Assembly: GCF_037325665.1 (NCBI RefSeq)
Contig: NC_090261.1
Span: 1,456,001-1,520,000 of the forward strand
Reading direction: 5' to 3'
DNA: 64,000 nt
DNA from: Littorina saxatilis
Lineage: Eukaryota; Mollusca; Gastropoda; Littorinimorpha; Littorinidae
Below are positions 1 to 12,700 of the stretch, one piece after another. Every line of letters begins with the position of its first letter. Position 1 is the first letter of the stretch. The position numbers and the translations under genes were made by a program. The notes beneath the pieces are model-generated. The model did not search any database and had not been told where the DNA came from. It was given only the letters and a program-made list of their open reading frames with translations.

Positions 1-230
1 GCCGAAAAAATAAGTGGGGGAGGCAAAAAAGGTTCTAAAAACTGAATTCAATGGCAACTTGGAGCTCAGATGACACCAAATTGCACCATTTGGGTTCTTT
101 GGAGAGAAAAAAAAATTCTGGGGGAGCATGCCCCCGGACCCCCCTAGTAAGGCTAGGCGCTTTGCGCCGTCGACTTTGCTATTCCTGACTAATTTTCAGC
201 CTTTTTTACTTTTTTCAATTCCCATGCCTG
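1..230 (+). mobile_element. hAT-like MITE, left part cut by the window
   Basis: This matches the complete 300-bp element at 32043-32342 in the same orientation over about 230 bp and ends in the same inverted repeat, CAATTCCCATGCCTG. It carries a GGGGGAGCATGCCCCC palindrome near 118. It lies in the FAM98 intron after exon 8. Confidence 0.7.
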
Positions 231-767
231 CTACATGTACATGTATTCTATCATTTTGTTCTTGTGTATTTGCTGGACTGATATTCTCAACAATGGTGAG
301 AGGGTTTCAATCTTTAATGTCATATTGAACTGGTTTGTGTTATGTTGTTTTTTCTTTCAATAGTGAACATTTTAAACGTTACTGTGTTTTCCTGCTGTTG
401 TAATTGTCTGGTTGCGTGTTCTAATCCCGAAAGTCTGTGAGAGTGTATGACTGGGTGTGTAGACATGTGTGTTTGAGTGTGAGATTGTAGAAACCACATG
501 CGTGAAAGGGTCATCATCAGGCAAAGCCAACAAAACACAGAAATCTCCGTCACATGAATTATGAATATACAATTTAATAAACAGAGGGATTTCACTGGTT
601 TTGATTGCATACATTTGTAACAATCAACTCCTCATTCAGGTGTTAGGTGGGTATACAAGGCCTTATAAATACACTTGCTATGACTAACAAGAAACCCAAA
701 ACAGCACTTTAAACTTTGAATTCTGAGTCAAGAAAAAAATTAGGGTAAAATGAGTGAAGTTTCTCAC
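231..767. other. FAM98 intron, no recognisable feature
   Basis: AT-rich intronic sequence with a short TG-rich stretch near 440-480. No exon of FAM98 or other gene was found here; the overlapping minus-strand open frames look like chance. Confidence 0.5.
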
Positions 768-3700
768 CGTCCCTAGCAGCCAGGATCTCTGCCACACCAA
801 TCTTGGACTTTGCTGTCAGCGTCTCGCGGACTGGTTGGTACACCTTGGCAATCTTATTCTGGTTGCCCTGCACCAACACAACACACAGTGTCACTGACAT
901 CAACACAACACACAGTGTCACTGACATCAACACAACACACAGTGTCACTGACATACAACACAAAACACAGTGTCACTAACATAGAACACAACACACAGTG
1001 TCACTAACATACAACACAACACACAGTGTCACCAACATACAACACAACACACAGTGTCACTAACATACAACACAACACACAGTGTCACCAACATCAACAC
1101 CTGTCAGCAAGGCTTGTCAACAACTGTTCAACTTCAACAGACATTGTTTCAAACTGGCTTCAGTCTTATGCTATAACTGGCTTCAGTCTTATGCTATAAC
1201 TGCTCAACGTGGTTCAGCTCAAATGTCACAATAGGACATGTTATTTCTGACACGCTTCTACACAAAATATTAAATCAGCACCAACAGTTATACGATTCAG
1301 TTAGTCATTCTGGTACTCCTGGGATGAGACTAAAATAACTTCAATATGCAATACAGTATTGATACATATTTCAGTTTGCACAAAGGCAGCTCATAGTCAC
1401 AATTATGTAGCAGAGCCTGAACACACAAAAGCTTCTCAAGTCCATCCCATTTCATCATATAGTGAAGGTTAGAGGCAGATAACGCTGCTGGTAGCTCCAC
1501 TACACTTAAAATACCTCAAAATACCAAAAGGCTTGCCTCGGGAGAGAAAAAAACACTGGGAAACAAGTCGCGTAAGGCGAAATTACTACATTTAGTCAAG
1601 CTGTGGAACTCACAGAATGAAAATGAACTTAGTCCGCCGCTAGTGCAAAAGGCAGTGAAAGTGACGAGCCTGTTTGGCGCGGTAATTGTGCTGTGCTTCA
1701 TAGCACGCTTTACTGCACCTCTCTTCGTTTTAACTTTCTGAGCGTGTTTTTAATCCAAACATATTATATCTATATGTTTTTGGAATCAGGAACCGACAAG
1801 GAATAAGATGAAAGTGTTTTTAAATTGATTTCAAAAATTTAATTTTGATCATAATTTTTATATTTTTAATTTTCAGAGCTTGTTTTTAATCCAAATACAA
1901 CATATTTATATGTTTTTGGAATCAGGAAATGATGAAGAATAAGATGAACGTAAATTTGGATCTTTTAAAAAAATAATTTTTTTTTATACAATTTTCAGAT
2001 TTTTAATGACCAAAGTCATTAATGAAAAATTTCTAAAGTAAATTTTGATTTAATTAATATACTTACCCGAATCACATTAGCATTGAGTCACATGAGATGC
2101 TTAGCACTGAAAAACGCTTACCTATCTAAGGGAAGCAACCCCATCACCAAAACGAAAGCCAAAGTAGCTTAGGTAATGAGCAGTCACACTGGGAGTTACC
2201 TCCCATATTGGTGTGCACACGTCACTTCCCATAACTCCACGTGTCTACCTACCCTCATACGGCTTTTACACAAACATCAAAACCATACGCGGGGCAGGCG
2301 GGAGGGAATCCAATATGTGATTCGGGTAAGTATATTAATTAAATCAAAATTTACTTTAGAAATTTTTCATTAAATTTCATATTCTTACTCCGAATCACAT
2401 TAGCAGATAATCATCAAGAAGGCGGTGGGAAAGAAAAATCTAACTCACTCTAAAAACCTTGCCAGGAAGTAGCCCCCTGCCAACAAGGCAGGGAGGGCTC
2501 GGTGGAAAGAAAATTCTAACTCACACTAATCCTTAGCCAGGAACTGGCACGCTGCCAACAAATCAGGAAGGGATCGGAGAAACAAACCTGATTGACAGCC
2601 AAGGAGTCTCTAATCAAAACTAGCCAAAGGAAAACCTCAGAGGGCTAGTAAGCTGTGCCCAAACCTTCGATCAATCCCACGGACAAAAAAGGGAAAAGGC
2701 ACACAGAGAGACCAAAGCTCTGGATTAAATGAACCCGAGCTAAGTAGAGGGGGAAAGACAATCTGCCACCCCCCCCCCCCTTTTCTTCTTCTAGGAAGGA
2801 AAGTTCAACCCAACAAGAAGCGTGGACAAAGAGAGGCAGCTCAAAAAGAAGGGCGACCAATCACCACGTAACGGAAAGAGAGAGACGTCCGAGTACCAGG
2901 TACCCGAGTCTAACTCGATGACGAAAACTCACAAAGAGCGTCAGCGTACATAAGTTCCAAGAACAAAAGAGTACGCAATTCAGTCTGCTTGTAGGAAAAT
3001 CGAAAGAGAATCCAAACCCCAGACTGAAAGCGAGACTGATAAGCATCAAAAAACCGTGGCGCCAAGCAGTCGAGGAAATTCCCGAGAAAAAATTCTCCGG
3101 AAAAGCTGGAAGATACGTTCGTAGCCAAATCGAGAGAAAGCTGAAACTTGGACGAACCAACCAGAAAATGTCTGTCCGTCTTTGAGAGACGGAAGGCCAG
3201 ACAAAAGGCAAAACCCTTTAGCCATTGTTGCCTGTGGTAGAAAGGTGACCGTAAAAGGAAACCCAACCCAACGGCAGTCGCTCTAACTCTCCTCATTTTA
3301 GAATGAGGATGAAGAAAGCGTCGGGTCCACAGACATAGGCACCCGAAAAAGCGAAGTCAAGCAGCTAAACGCTGCCGAACAACGCACAGACTAAGGCTAA
3401 GAGCCACAGAGCCCGTAACCCAGACGCCATTCCAAAATACCCGCTGAACACCGGCAAAGGAATGACTCAAAGGTTTCGGAACATTAGTTAGCCCTCTGCC
3501 GAGAGGAGAGGACTAATCAAAACACTGAGAGAGAAGGTCAGCCACAAAGGATGATCCTTCGAACTGATATTGCCGAAGACAATGCCCCCTCAGAAAATCT
3601 GTATGTCACCTCCGAGGACAACTTAAGTGAAACTTAAGTTTGGACGAAACATCAGAACCAGTCCTTGCTCGAGAAAGGCAGAGCCTGACCCAGCGAAAGA

Positions 3701-6700
3701 CCAACACCGGCCGCATAAGTCAGTCATTGTTCCTAAAGCGCCGACGTAACCATGACGTCAGTAAGAGAACAACTCTCCGGCTAACCGGAAATGTGACCGG
3801 AACAGCAAAATGTGGCTGAAACGACTGTCACCCTGACCGCCAGAAGCCAGCATACCCGAAGGTCAGCCCGAAACCCACCGGAAGAGATCCCAGAAGATGC
3901 TCAAGCCGGTGGACCTAACTCGCTGTGTGAACATCGCTAAAGAGCGAAATCAAATCCCGTCGACACCCAAACGCGTGAGCGAGGTGAAGAGAGGATAAAA
4001 GCACCTGATCTTCGTTCACCCTAGGAAAGGTTGAACAAAGAATGAAGACGACATCATCGTATTGATCTACACCAAGTGTAAACAAATCAATATAATCCGT
4101 CCTGGACCGAAAAATATGATGAAGGTCTCCTAAAGATGCCAGATCTAACACGGACGTCCCATCTCCTCCTAAGAGAGAAGGATGCGTCTTGAAACAGCCA
4201 CAACCGAGTCTCTCATAACTGGAAACCAGTAGAGGGAGCCAAATCCGGGTCCCCAGACAAGGCGACCGCGGAGAAGCAGAGGACGAGTGTCAGACGAAGT
4301 CCAAGTAGCCAAAACAAGCTAAGGCTAAAACTGTTCCGTAACTTGTCTTGAGGGACAGGAAAAAGGAACAGAAACGGCAGGAGTACCACTTCAGGTATGG
4401 GATGAAATAGCCCAAGAACCTGTAAAAAATGGTATGCCACAGAAGAGGAATCTCCAAACCGAAGTAGGAAAAACTCCCTCTTCCCAACCAAACGGAAGTT
4501 GTCATCGCCGTACAGGCACCCAAAGAGTGTGCCAAAACAGCTGACGTCTTTCCGGAAAACAAGTCTGTTCGCTAGCCTCAGACCCACAGTCAGGGTGGAC
4601 AAGCAGGCGACAAAGACCAAGGTCACAGACCAGTGGCATAAAAAACGATGCACGAGTAACCCGGAAACCGGAAACTCGCGTACCGGAGTATCACTTTGAC
4701 TTATACTCTGACTGGAGTGAGAGTAAAGAAAGCCAAGTGAAGAAAGCCCGAAGGCCTATACCACGGAGGGCCCAGAGGCGGAAGGAAACACGCAATAACC
4801 GGAGACCGGAGCCCGTGTCTCTGGAAAACACCTGCTCATCCCTTGACTCAGAGGAAAAGGGTAAGAGGAGAGGCCATCCAACCACCGTGTCTGGAAAAGC
4901 GGAAGTCACAACACCCTCGGGGTGAAGCAAAAACTGCCCCGGCTGAAGCACAGAGTGCGACAATGCCGACCGCTGTTGCTCTCTCTCTGGCTGTAAGAAG
5001 CCAGAAAAAGAGACAGCGTATCCCGCCAAAGCCAGAAAAGCAGCCCCTGAAAGCACAGAATGCGGAAACGAGGACTGAATAGACTGAGGCCGAAGCCATA
5101 AAAGACCGGAGGCCAGTCGGCGGTACCGTACAGCACTTCCCCGTTGCCTTAGCGTACGCGTGCCGTAGGACCCCCTAATCCGGTGAGGACCGGAAAAAAC
5201 GCAGCCGTCGCAACCGCAAAAGCGGAAATGAAGGCTGCATAGACTGAGGCCAGAAGCCATCAAGCCCGGAGGCCAGTCTGCAGTCCATCCCATCACCGGT
5301 GCAGAGAGAACGCATGAGGGAGGACCTATACTTCCGACCAAAACCGGAAATGCAGCGGCCGTAAACGGCAGCCACATTCAGTCCATCCCGTCACCGTTGT
5401 CCGAGCGAACGCATGAGAGAGGACCTATGCTTCCGATAAAACCGGAAACACAGTGGCCGTAAACGGCTGCCGCTACTGTTCTGTATAGACCGTGACCACG
5501 GTGGGTAAGACGAAAGTATCAGAACAGGGGTTATGCTTCCGGTTGAGAACCGGAAACGCAGGAGCCATAAACGGCTGCCGCTACTGTTCTGTATAGTCCG
5601 TGACCACGGTGGGTAAGACAGAAGTATCAGAACAGCGGTTATGCTTCCGGTTGAAAACCGGAAACGCAGTAGCCGTAAACGGCTGCCGCTACCGTTCTGT
5701 ATAGTCCGTGACCACGGAGGGTGACGGAAGTATCAGAACAGCGGTTATGCTTCCGGTTGAAAACCGGAAACGCAGTAGCCGTAAACGGCTGCCGCTACCG
5801 TTCTGTTTAGTCCGTGACCACGGTGGGTGACAGAAGAATCAGAACGGGGGTTATGCTTCCGGTTGAAAACCGGAAACGCAGTAGCCGTAAACGGCTGCCG
5901 CTACCGTTCTGTATAGTACGTGACCATCGTGGGTGACGGAAGTATCAGAACGGGGGTTATGTTTCCGGTTGAAAACCGGAAACGCAGTAGCCGTAAACGG
6001 CTGCCGCTACCGTTCTGTATAGTCCGTGACCATCGTGGGTGGCGGAAGTATCAGAACGGGAGTTATGCTTCCGGTTGAAAACCGGAAACGCAGTAGCCGT
6101 AAACGGCTGCCGCTACTGTTATGCCGCAGTCCGTGCCCTCTGGGGAAATGTCGGTATTGGCAACAACAGGAGAATGCAAGGAGTGACCCTGCCCCAAAGA
6201 ACTGTCTCCCCTAAGGGAGTGTCCAGACGTCTCACGAGGACTGTAGGACCAGTTCAACTTACCGGTAATGCCACCACAGAAGCGGCCACCGACAAGGCAG
6301 GAACCTGCTTCCCGGAAACATCCAACAAGGAAGCCAGGAACCGGACAACCACCACGGAAGGGAGCAAGACACTGCCGACCGCCGTGGAACGCTGCATCTC
6401 CTCTCTCTTCAATGCCTCTGGGACAAAGATAACACGAGAGAGGACACCAACAACCCCCCTCCAACAAGAAGGGAGCACAGAAACAACGGACGTGAACGAC
6501 TGCGCAAAGCACAAGTGCTAGAAGCAGAAACATGCACGGACAAAGAGGGGATTGCAGCCTAAACCACAACCCCAAGCTAAAAAAGGCGACGGCGGACGAA
6601 AGCTAAACTAGCCTTAAACGTCAGCCTAGCCAAAAAGCTAAAACCAAACATAGCTACTGATAACCGAAACGACGGACGAACTATCAGACGCTAAGAAAAT

Positions 6701-9700
6701 ACGAAAAACTTCGCACAAATTACTGTAAGCACGTAAGTCCAATGGACAGAAAACTACAGTAATTAAAAAAGTTCAAGGAACAACAACTAACCAAGCTTGT
6801 AAACTACCCGAGTAAACAAGCAAAGGCGACCTACCAAAAACATTAAAGTCAGCAAAGCTAACAAGATGCAAATGGCGAAAAAACATACGGCTAAAATTAC
6901 TGAAACACGCAAGCCGCAACGGCCTGCCAAGTCAGTAAACAAAATAATTCTCTAGAGAAACACCCAAAATAACCATGCTTGCCGAACCCAAAGGAGGCCC
7001 GCACGGCTAAATACCATTATAATGGAAGTTAGCAAGCTAACTGAACACACTTACAATGGCGACAAAGCAACAAGTCACTGACAAACAAGTCCGAACACGG
7101 ACGAAAGTTCAGCAACAAAAGCGAGAAAGAGAACACAAAAACAGGAACGAGCTCACCAAACAGCAGTAGTGACGAGCAGACAGACAGGTAACATGGCCGG
7201 CAGGTGTCACAACAACACAAGAGCAGACCATAGGAGCGAAAAATTTCAGTGACCTTTCCCTCAGAGGTGAAAAGATCGTATGAGGGTAGGTAGACACGTG
7301 GAGTTATGGGAAGTGACGTGTGCACACCAATATGGGAGGTAACTCCCAGTGTGACTGCTCATTACCTAAGCTACTTTCGCTTTCGTTTTGGTGATGGGGT
7401 TGCTTCCCTTAGATAGGTAAGCGTTTTTCAGTGCTAAGCATCTCATGTGACTCAATGCTAATGTGATTCGGAGTAAGAATATGAAATTTAATTAGTTTTT
7501 AAGCCACCAAGCTGAAATGCAATACCAAAGTCCGGCCTTTGTCGAAGATTGCTTGGCCAAAATTTCAATTAATTTGATTGAAAAATGAGGGTGTGACAGT
7601 GCCGCCTCAACTTTTACAAAAAGCCGGATATGACGTCATCAAAGACATTTATCGAAAAAAAGAAAAAAACGTCCGGGGATATCATTCCCAGGAACTCTCA
7701 TGTCAAATTTCATAAAGATCGGTCCAGTAGTTTACTCTGAATCGCTCTACACACACACACGCACACACACACACACACACACACATACACCACGACCCTC
7801 GTCTCGATTCCCCCCTCTATGTTAAAACATTTAGTCATAACTTGACTAAATGTAAAAACAACTAGTGAATATAACCTTTGAAGCCTAAAACTGGAATTAT
7901 GAAGCAAAACATGTGTGCACGCCCATGTGGCGGTCTGTTTTGAGTTGTCCAGGTTATTTTTCTGTTTATAAAAGTACAGCAGTGACTACACTGTGCACGA
8001 CGTGGCGTCCTACCATGGCTTTGTCGGCCCACATGAAGGGCTGGATAGTGACATGTTGCTGTCTGTGTTGTGTGTTTTCTCTCTGTTTATAAGGTACAGC
8101 AGTGACTACACTGTGTATGACGTAGGGTCCTACCTTGGCTTTGTCGGCCCACATGAAGGGCTGGATAGTGACATGTTGCTGTCTGTGTTGTGTGTTTTCT
8201 CTCTGTTTATAAGGTACAGCAGTGACTACACTGTGTGACCGGCACGGTTGGCCTAGTGGTAAGGCGTCCGCCCCGTGATCGGGAGGTCGTGGGTTCGAAC
8301 CCCGGCCGGGTCATACCTAAGACTTTAAAATTGGCAATCTAGTGGCTGCTCCGCCTGGTGTCCGGCATTATGGGGTTAGTGCTAGGACTGGTTGGTCCTG
8401 TGTCAGAATAATGTGACTGGGTGAGACATGAAGCCTGTGCTGCGACTTCTGTCTTGTGTGTGGCGCACGTTATATGTCAAAGCAGCACCGCCCTGATATG
8501 GCCCTTCGTGGTCGGCTGGGCGTTAAAGAAACAAACAAAAAGACTACACTGTGTTTGACGTAGGGTCCTACCTTGGCTTTGTCGGACCACATGAAGGACT
8601 GGATAGTGACGTCCAGACGCTTCAACAACATCTCTCGTCGCACACGGTACTCCTGTGTCATCACCTCGTTGATCTCAACCACAGCCTCCCACTGCTTGTC
8701 CGACAGACGTGACTTCAGCAGCGGCTTGCCCACCTGCCCGGGGTACTGAGGCATCAGCTCTTTCACCTGTACACATCATCATCATCATCGTTATTGTTAT
8801 CATAATCCATCATCATCATCATCATCATCATCGTCATCATCGTCATCATCGTCGTCATCATCATCATCAGCCTTGGGCCTAAGTTGATAAAGATCAAACA
8901 AAAGATGATATGCCAGACCTGCCTACCCCCAAAATTACAAGGTGTAATGAGCCAAGCCAAAAAGAGTAATCTGGTGGAAAATGGGGCTGGGCGACGAAAA
9001 TTGCCGCTGGCGTGCTAAAGGTTAATTTTTTTTTCTTTCTTATTTTTGTTAAATTCCATGACTTTCCATGGCTTGAATTGAAATTCCATGACTTTCCAGG
9101 CCTGGAAAATTAAAAATCAAATTCCATGACTTTCCAGGTTTTCCATGACCTGTACGAACCCTGTATCTTGTATGTGGCTGAACAGACCGGAAATGGGGCT
9201 GGGCGACGAAAATTGCCGCTGGCGTGCTAAAGGTTAATTTTTTTTCTTTCTTATTTTTGTTAAATTCCATGACTTTCCATGGCTTGAATTGAAATTCCAT
9301 GACTTTCCAGGCCTGGAAAATTAAAAATCAAATTCCATGACTTTCCAGGTTTTTCATGACCTGTACGAACCCTGTATCTTGTATGTGGCTGAACAGACCG
9401 GAAATGACCGGATATTGCCCAAACGATCTCGCGCAGGTGCAAACACAAGCTCTGCGAGAGCAACAATACACATCGGATTTACATCGAGATGAGATGCGAA
9501 AAATCGTACTTTTGGTTTCTTAAAAATCATACTTCCATTGTGGAAAGCGTGGTGGCGTAGTTTGGGTTAACAATCGTAGTAAATTACGCCCAAATCGCAA
9601 GGGTAGGCAGGTCTGATATGCTCACCTCTGACCGACAAAAAAGCTGGTCTGTCAGCAACCCACCAAACATCTTTTATTTTGTTTCTAAATCACTCTCCTG

Positions 9701-12700
9701 TCTGACAAGCATGCCTCCATGCAGCCAAGATTTTCTTCTACCTCCACTTATCTACCAAAGAACAAAACTTGATCTTATTCAACCTAACATCCTGCAAATA
9801 ATTATTGCTGTTGTTGTTTTAAAAGGTAAACTCACCTTGGCTTCCACCTTGCTGAAGAGCTGGAAGGCTGTGATGTTGTCTGGCGGCTTTGGGAATCCCA
9901 GTGTTATCAACATCTTCTTCAGGGCCGCTGCCACCTCACTCTCTGCCTGTATCAACATACACAATCCATCACTACAACTGGCTTTGGGAATCCCAGTGTT
10001 ATCAACACACACAATCCATCACTACAACTGGCTTTGGGAATCCCAGTGTTATCAACACACACAATCCATCACAACAACTGGCTTTGGGAATCCCAGTGTT
10101 ATCAACACACACAATCCATCACTACAACTGGCTTCGGGAATCCCAGTGTTATCAACACACACAATCCATCACTACAACTGGCTTTGGGAATCCCAGTGTT
10201 ATCAACACACACAATCCATCACTACAACTGGCTTTGGGAATCCCAGTGTTATCAACACAAACAATCCATCACTACAACTGGCTTTGGGAATCCCAGTGTT
10301 ATAAACACACACAATCCATCACTACAACTGGCTTTGGGAATCCCAGTGTTATCAACACACACAATCCATCACTACAACTGGCTTTGGGAATCCCAGTGTT
10401 ATAAACACACACAATCCATCACTACAACTGGCTTTGGGAATCCCAGTGTTATCAACACATACAATCCATCACTACAACTGGCTTTGGGAATCCCAGTGTT
10501 ATCAACACACACAATCCATCATTACAACTGGCTTTGGGAATCCCAGTGTTATCAACTCACATAATCCATCGTTACAACCAACCCAACAGTCTTGTTTCCA
10601 GAGTTGTTCTATTGAGCAAGCATGGTGAGTGACCACCACACACAGACAGGGAGAGACAGCAAGACAGTGACCACCACACACAGACAGGGAGAGACAGCAA
10701 GACAGTGACCACCACACACAGACAGGGAGAGACAGCAAGACAGTGACCACCACACACAGACAGGGACAGACAGCAAGACAGTGACCACCACACACAGACA
10801 GGGAGAGACAGCAAGACAGTGACCACCACACACAGACAGGGAGAGACAGCAAGACAGTGACCACCACACTCAGACAGGGAGAGACAGCAAGACAGTGACC
10901 ACCACACACGGACAGCGAGAGACAGCAAGACAGTGACCACCACACACAGACAGGGAGAGACAGGAAGACAGTGACCACCACACACAGACAGGGAGAGACA
11001 GCAAGACAGTGACCACCACACTCAGACAGGGAGAGACAGCAAGACAGTGACCACCACACACAGACAGGGAGAGACAGCAAGACAGTGACCACCACACAGA
11101 CAGAGAGAGACAGCAAGACAGTGACCACCACACACAGACAGGGAGAGACAGCAAGACAGTGACCACCACACTCAGACAGGGAGAGACAGCAAGACAGTGA
11201 CCACCACACACAGACAGGGACAGACAGCAAGACAGTGACCACCACACACAGACAGGGACAGACAGCAAGACAGTGACCACCACACAGACAGGGAGAGGCA
11301 GCAAGACAGTGACCACCACACTCAGACAGGGAGAGACAGCAAGACAGTGACCACCACACACAGACAGGGACAGACAGCAAGACAGTGACCACCACACACA
11401 GACAGGGAGAGACAGCAAGACAGTGACCACCACACACAGACAGGGAGAGACAGCAAGACAGTGACCACCACACTCAGACAGGGAGAGACAGCAAGACAGT
11501 GACCACCACACAGACAGGGAGAGACAGCAAGACAGTGACCACCACACACAGACAGGGAGAGACAGGAAGACAGTGACCACCACACACAGACAGGGAGAGA
11601 CAGCAAGACAGTGACCACCACACACAGACAGGGACAGACAGCAAGACAGTGACCACCACACAGACAGGGAGAGACAGCAAGACAGTGACCACCACACACA
11701 GACAGGGACAGACAGCAAGACAGTGACCACCACACAGACAGGGAGAGACAGCAAGACAGTGACCACCACACACAGACAGGGAGAGACAGCAAGACAGTGA
11801 CCACCACACACAGACAGGGACAGACAGCAAGACAGTGACCACCACACAGACAGGGAGAGACAGCAAGACAGTGACCACCACACACAGACAGGGACAGACA
11901 GCAAGACAGTGACCACCACACAGACAGGGAGAGACAGCAAGACAGTGACCACCACACACAGACAGGGAGAGACAGCAAGACAGTGACCACCACACACAGA
12001 CAGGGACAGACAGCAAGACAGTGACCACCACACAGACAGGGAGAGACAGCAAGACAGTGACCACCACACAGACAGGGAGAGACAGCAAGACAGTGACCAC
12101 CACACACAGACAGGGAGAGACAGCAAGACAGTGACCACCACACACAGACAGGGACAGACAGCAAGACAGTGACCACCACACACAGACAGGGAGAGACAGC
12201 AAGACAGTGACCACCACACACAGACAGGGAGAGACAGCAAGACAGTGACCACCACACACAGACAGGGAGAGACAGCAAGACAGTGACCACCACACACAGA
12301 CAGGGAGAGACAGGAAGACAGTGACCACCACACAGACAGGGAGAGACAGCAAGACAGTGACCACCACACACAGACAGGGAGAGACAGGAAGACAGTGACC
12401 ACCACACAGACAGGGAGAGACAGCAAGACAGTGACCACCACACACAGACAGGGAGAGACAGCAAGACAGTGACCACCACACTCAGACAGGGACAGACAGC
12501 AAGACAGTGACCACCACACAGACAGGGAGAGACAGCAAGACAGTGACCACCACACACAGACAGGGAGAGACAGCAAGACAGTGACCACCACACACAGACA
12601 GGGACAGACAGCAAGACAGTGACCACCACACAGACAGGGAGAGACAGCAAGACAGTGACCACCACACACAGACAGGGAGAGACAGCAAGACAGTGACCAC

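Noticed and set aside
4213-5377. Minus-strand open frames of 146 and 228 codons as transposase genes
   Set aside because: No domain, no catalytic motif and composition set by the local GC-rich repeats; neighbouring frames are equally open.
2023-7487. CRISPR-like array (5330-6120)
   Set aside because: Units are contiguous 106-bp satellite repeats without unique spacers, in a eukaryotic genome.
8236-8310. tRNA gene
   Set aside because: The cloverleaf-like head is continuous with a SINE body and flanked by a target duplication.
9618-10564. Plus-strand open frames of 171-228 codons (NWLWESQCYQHTQS repeats)
   Set aside because: Antisense translation of the exon 6-derived 50-bp minisatellite.
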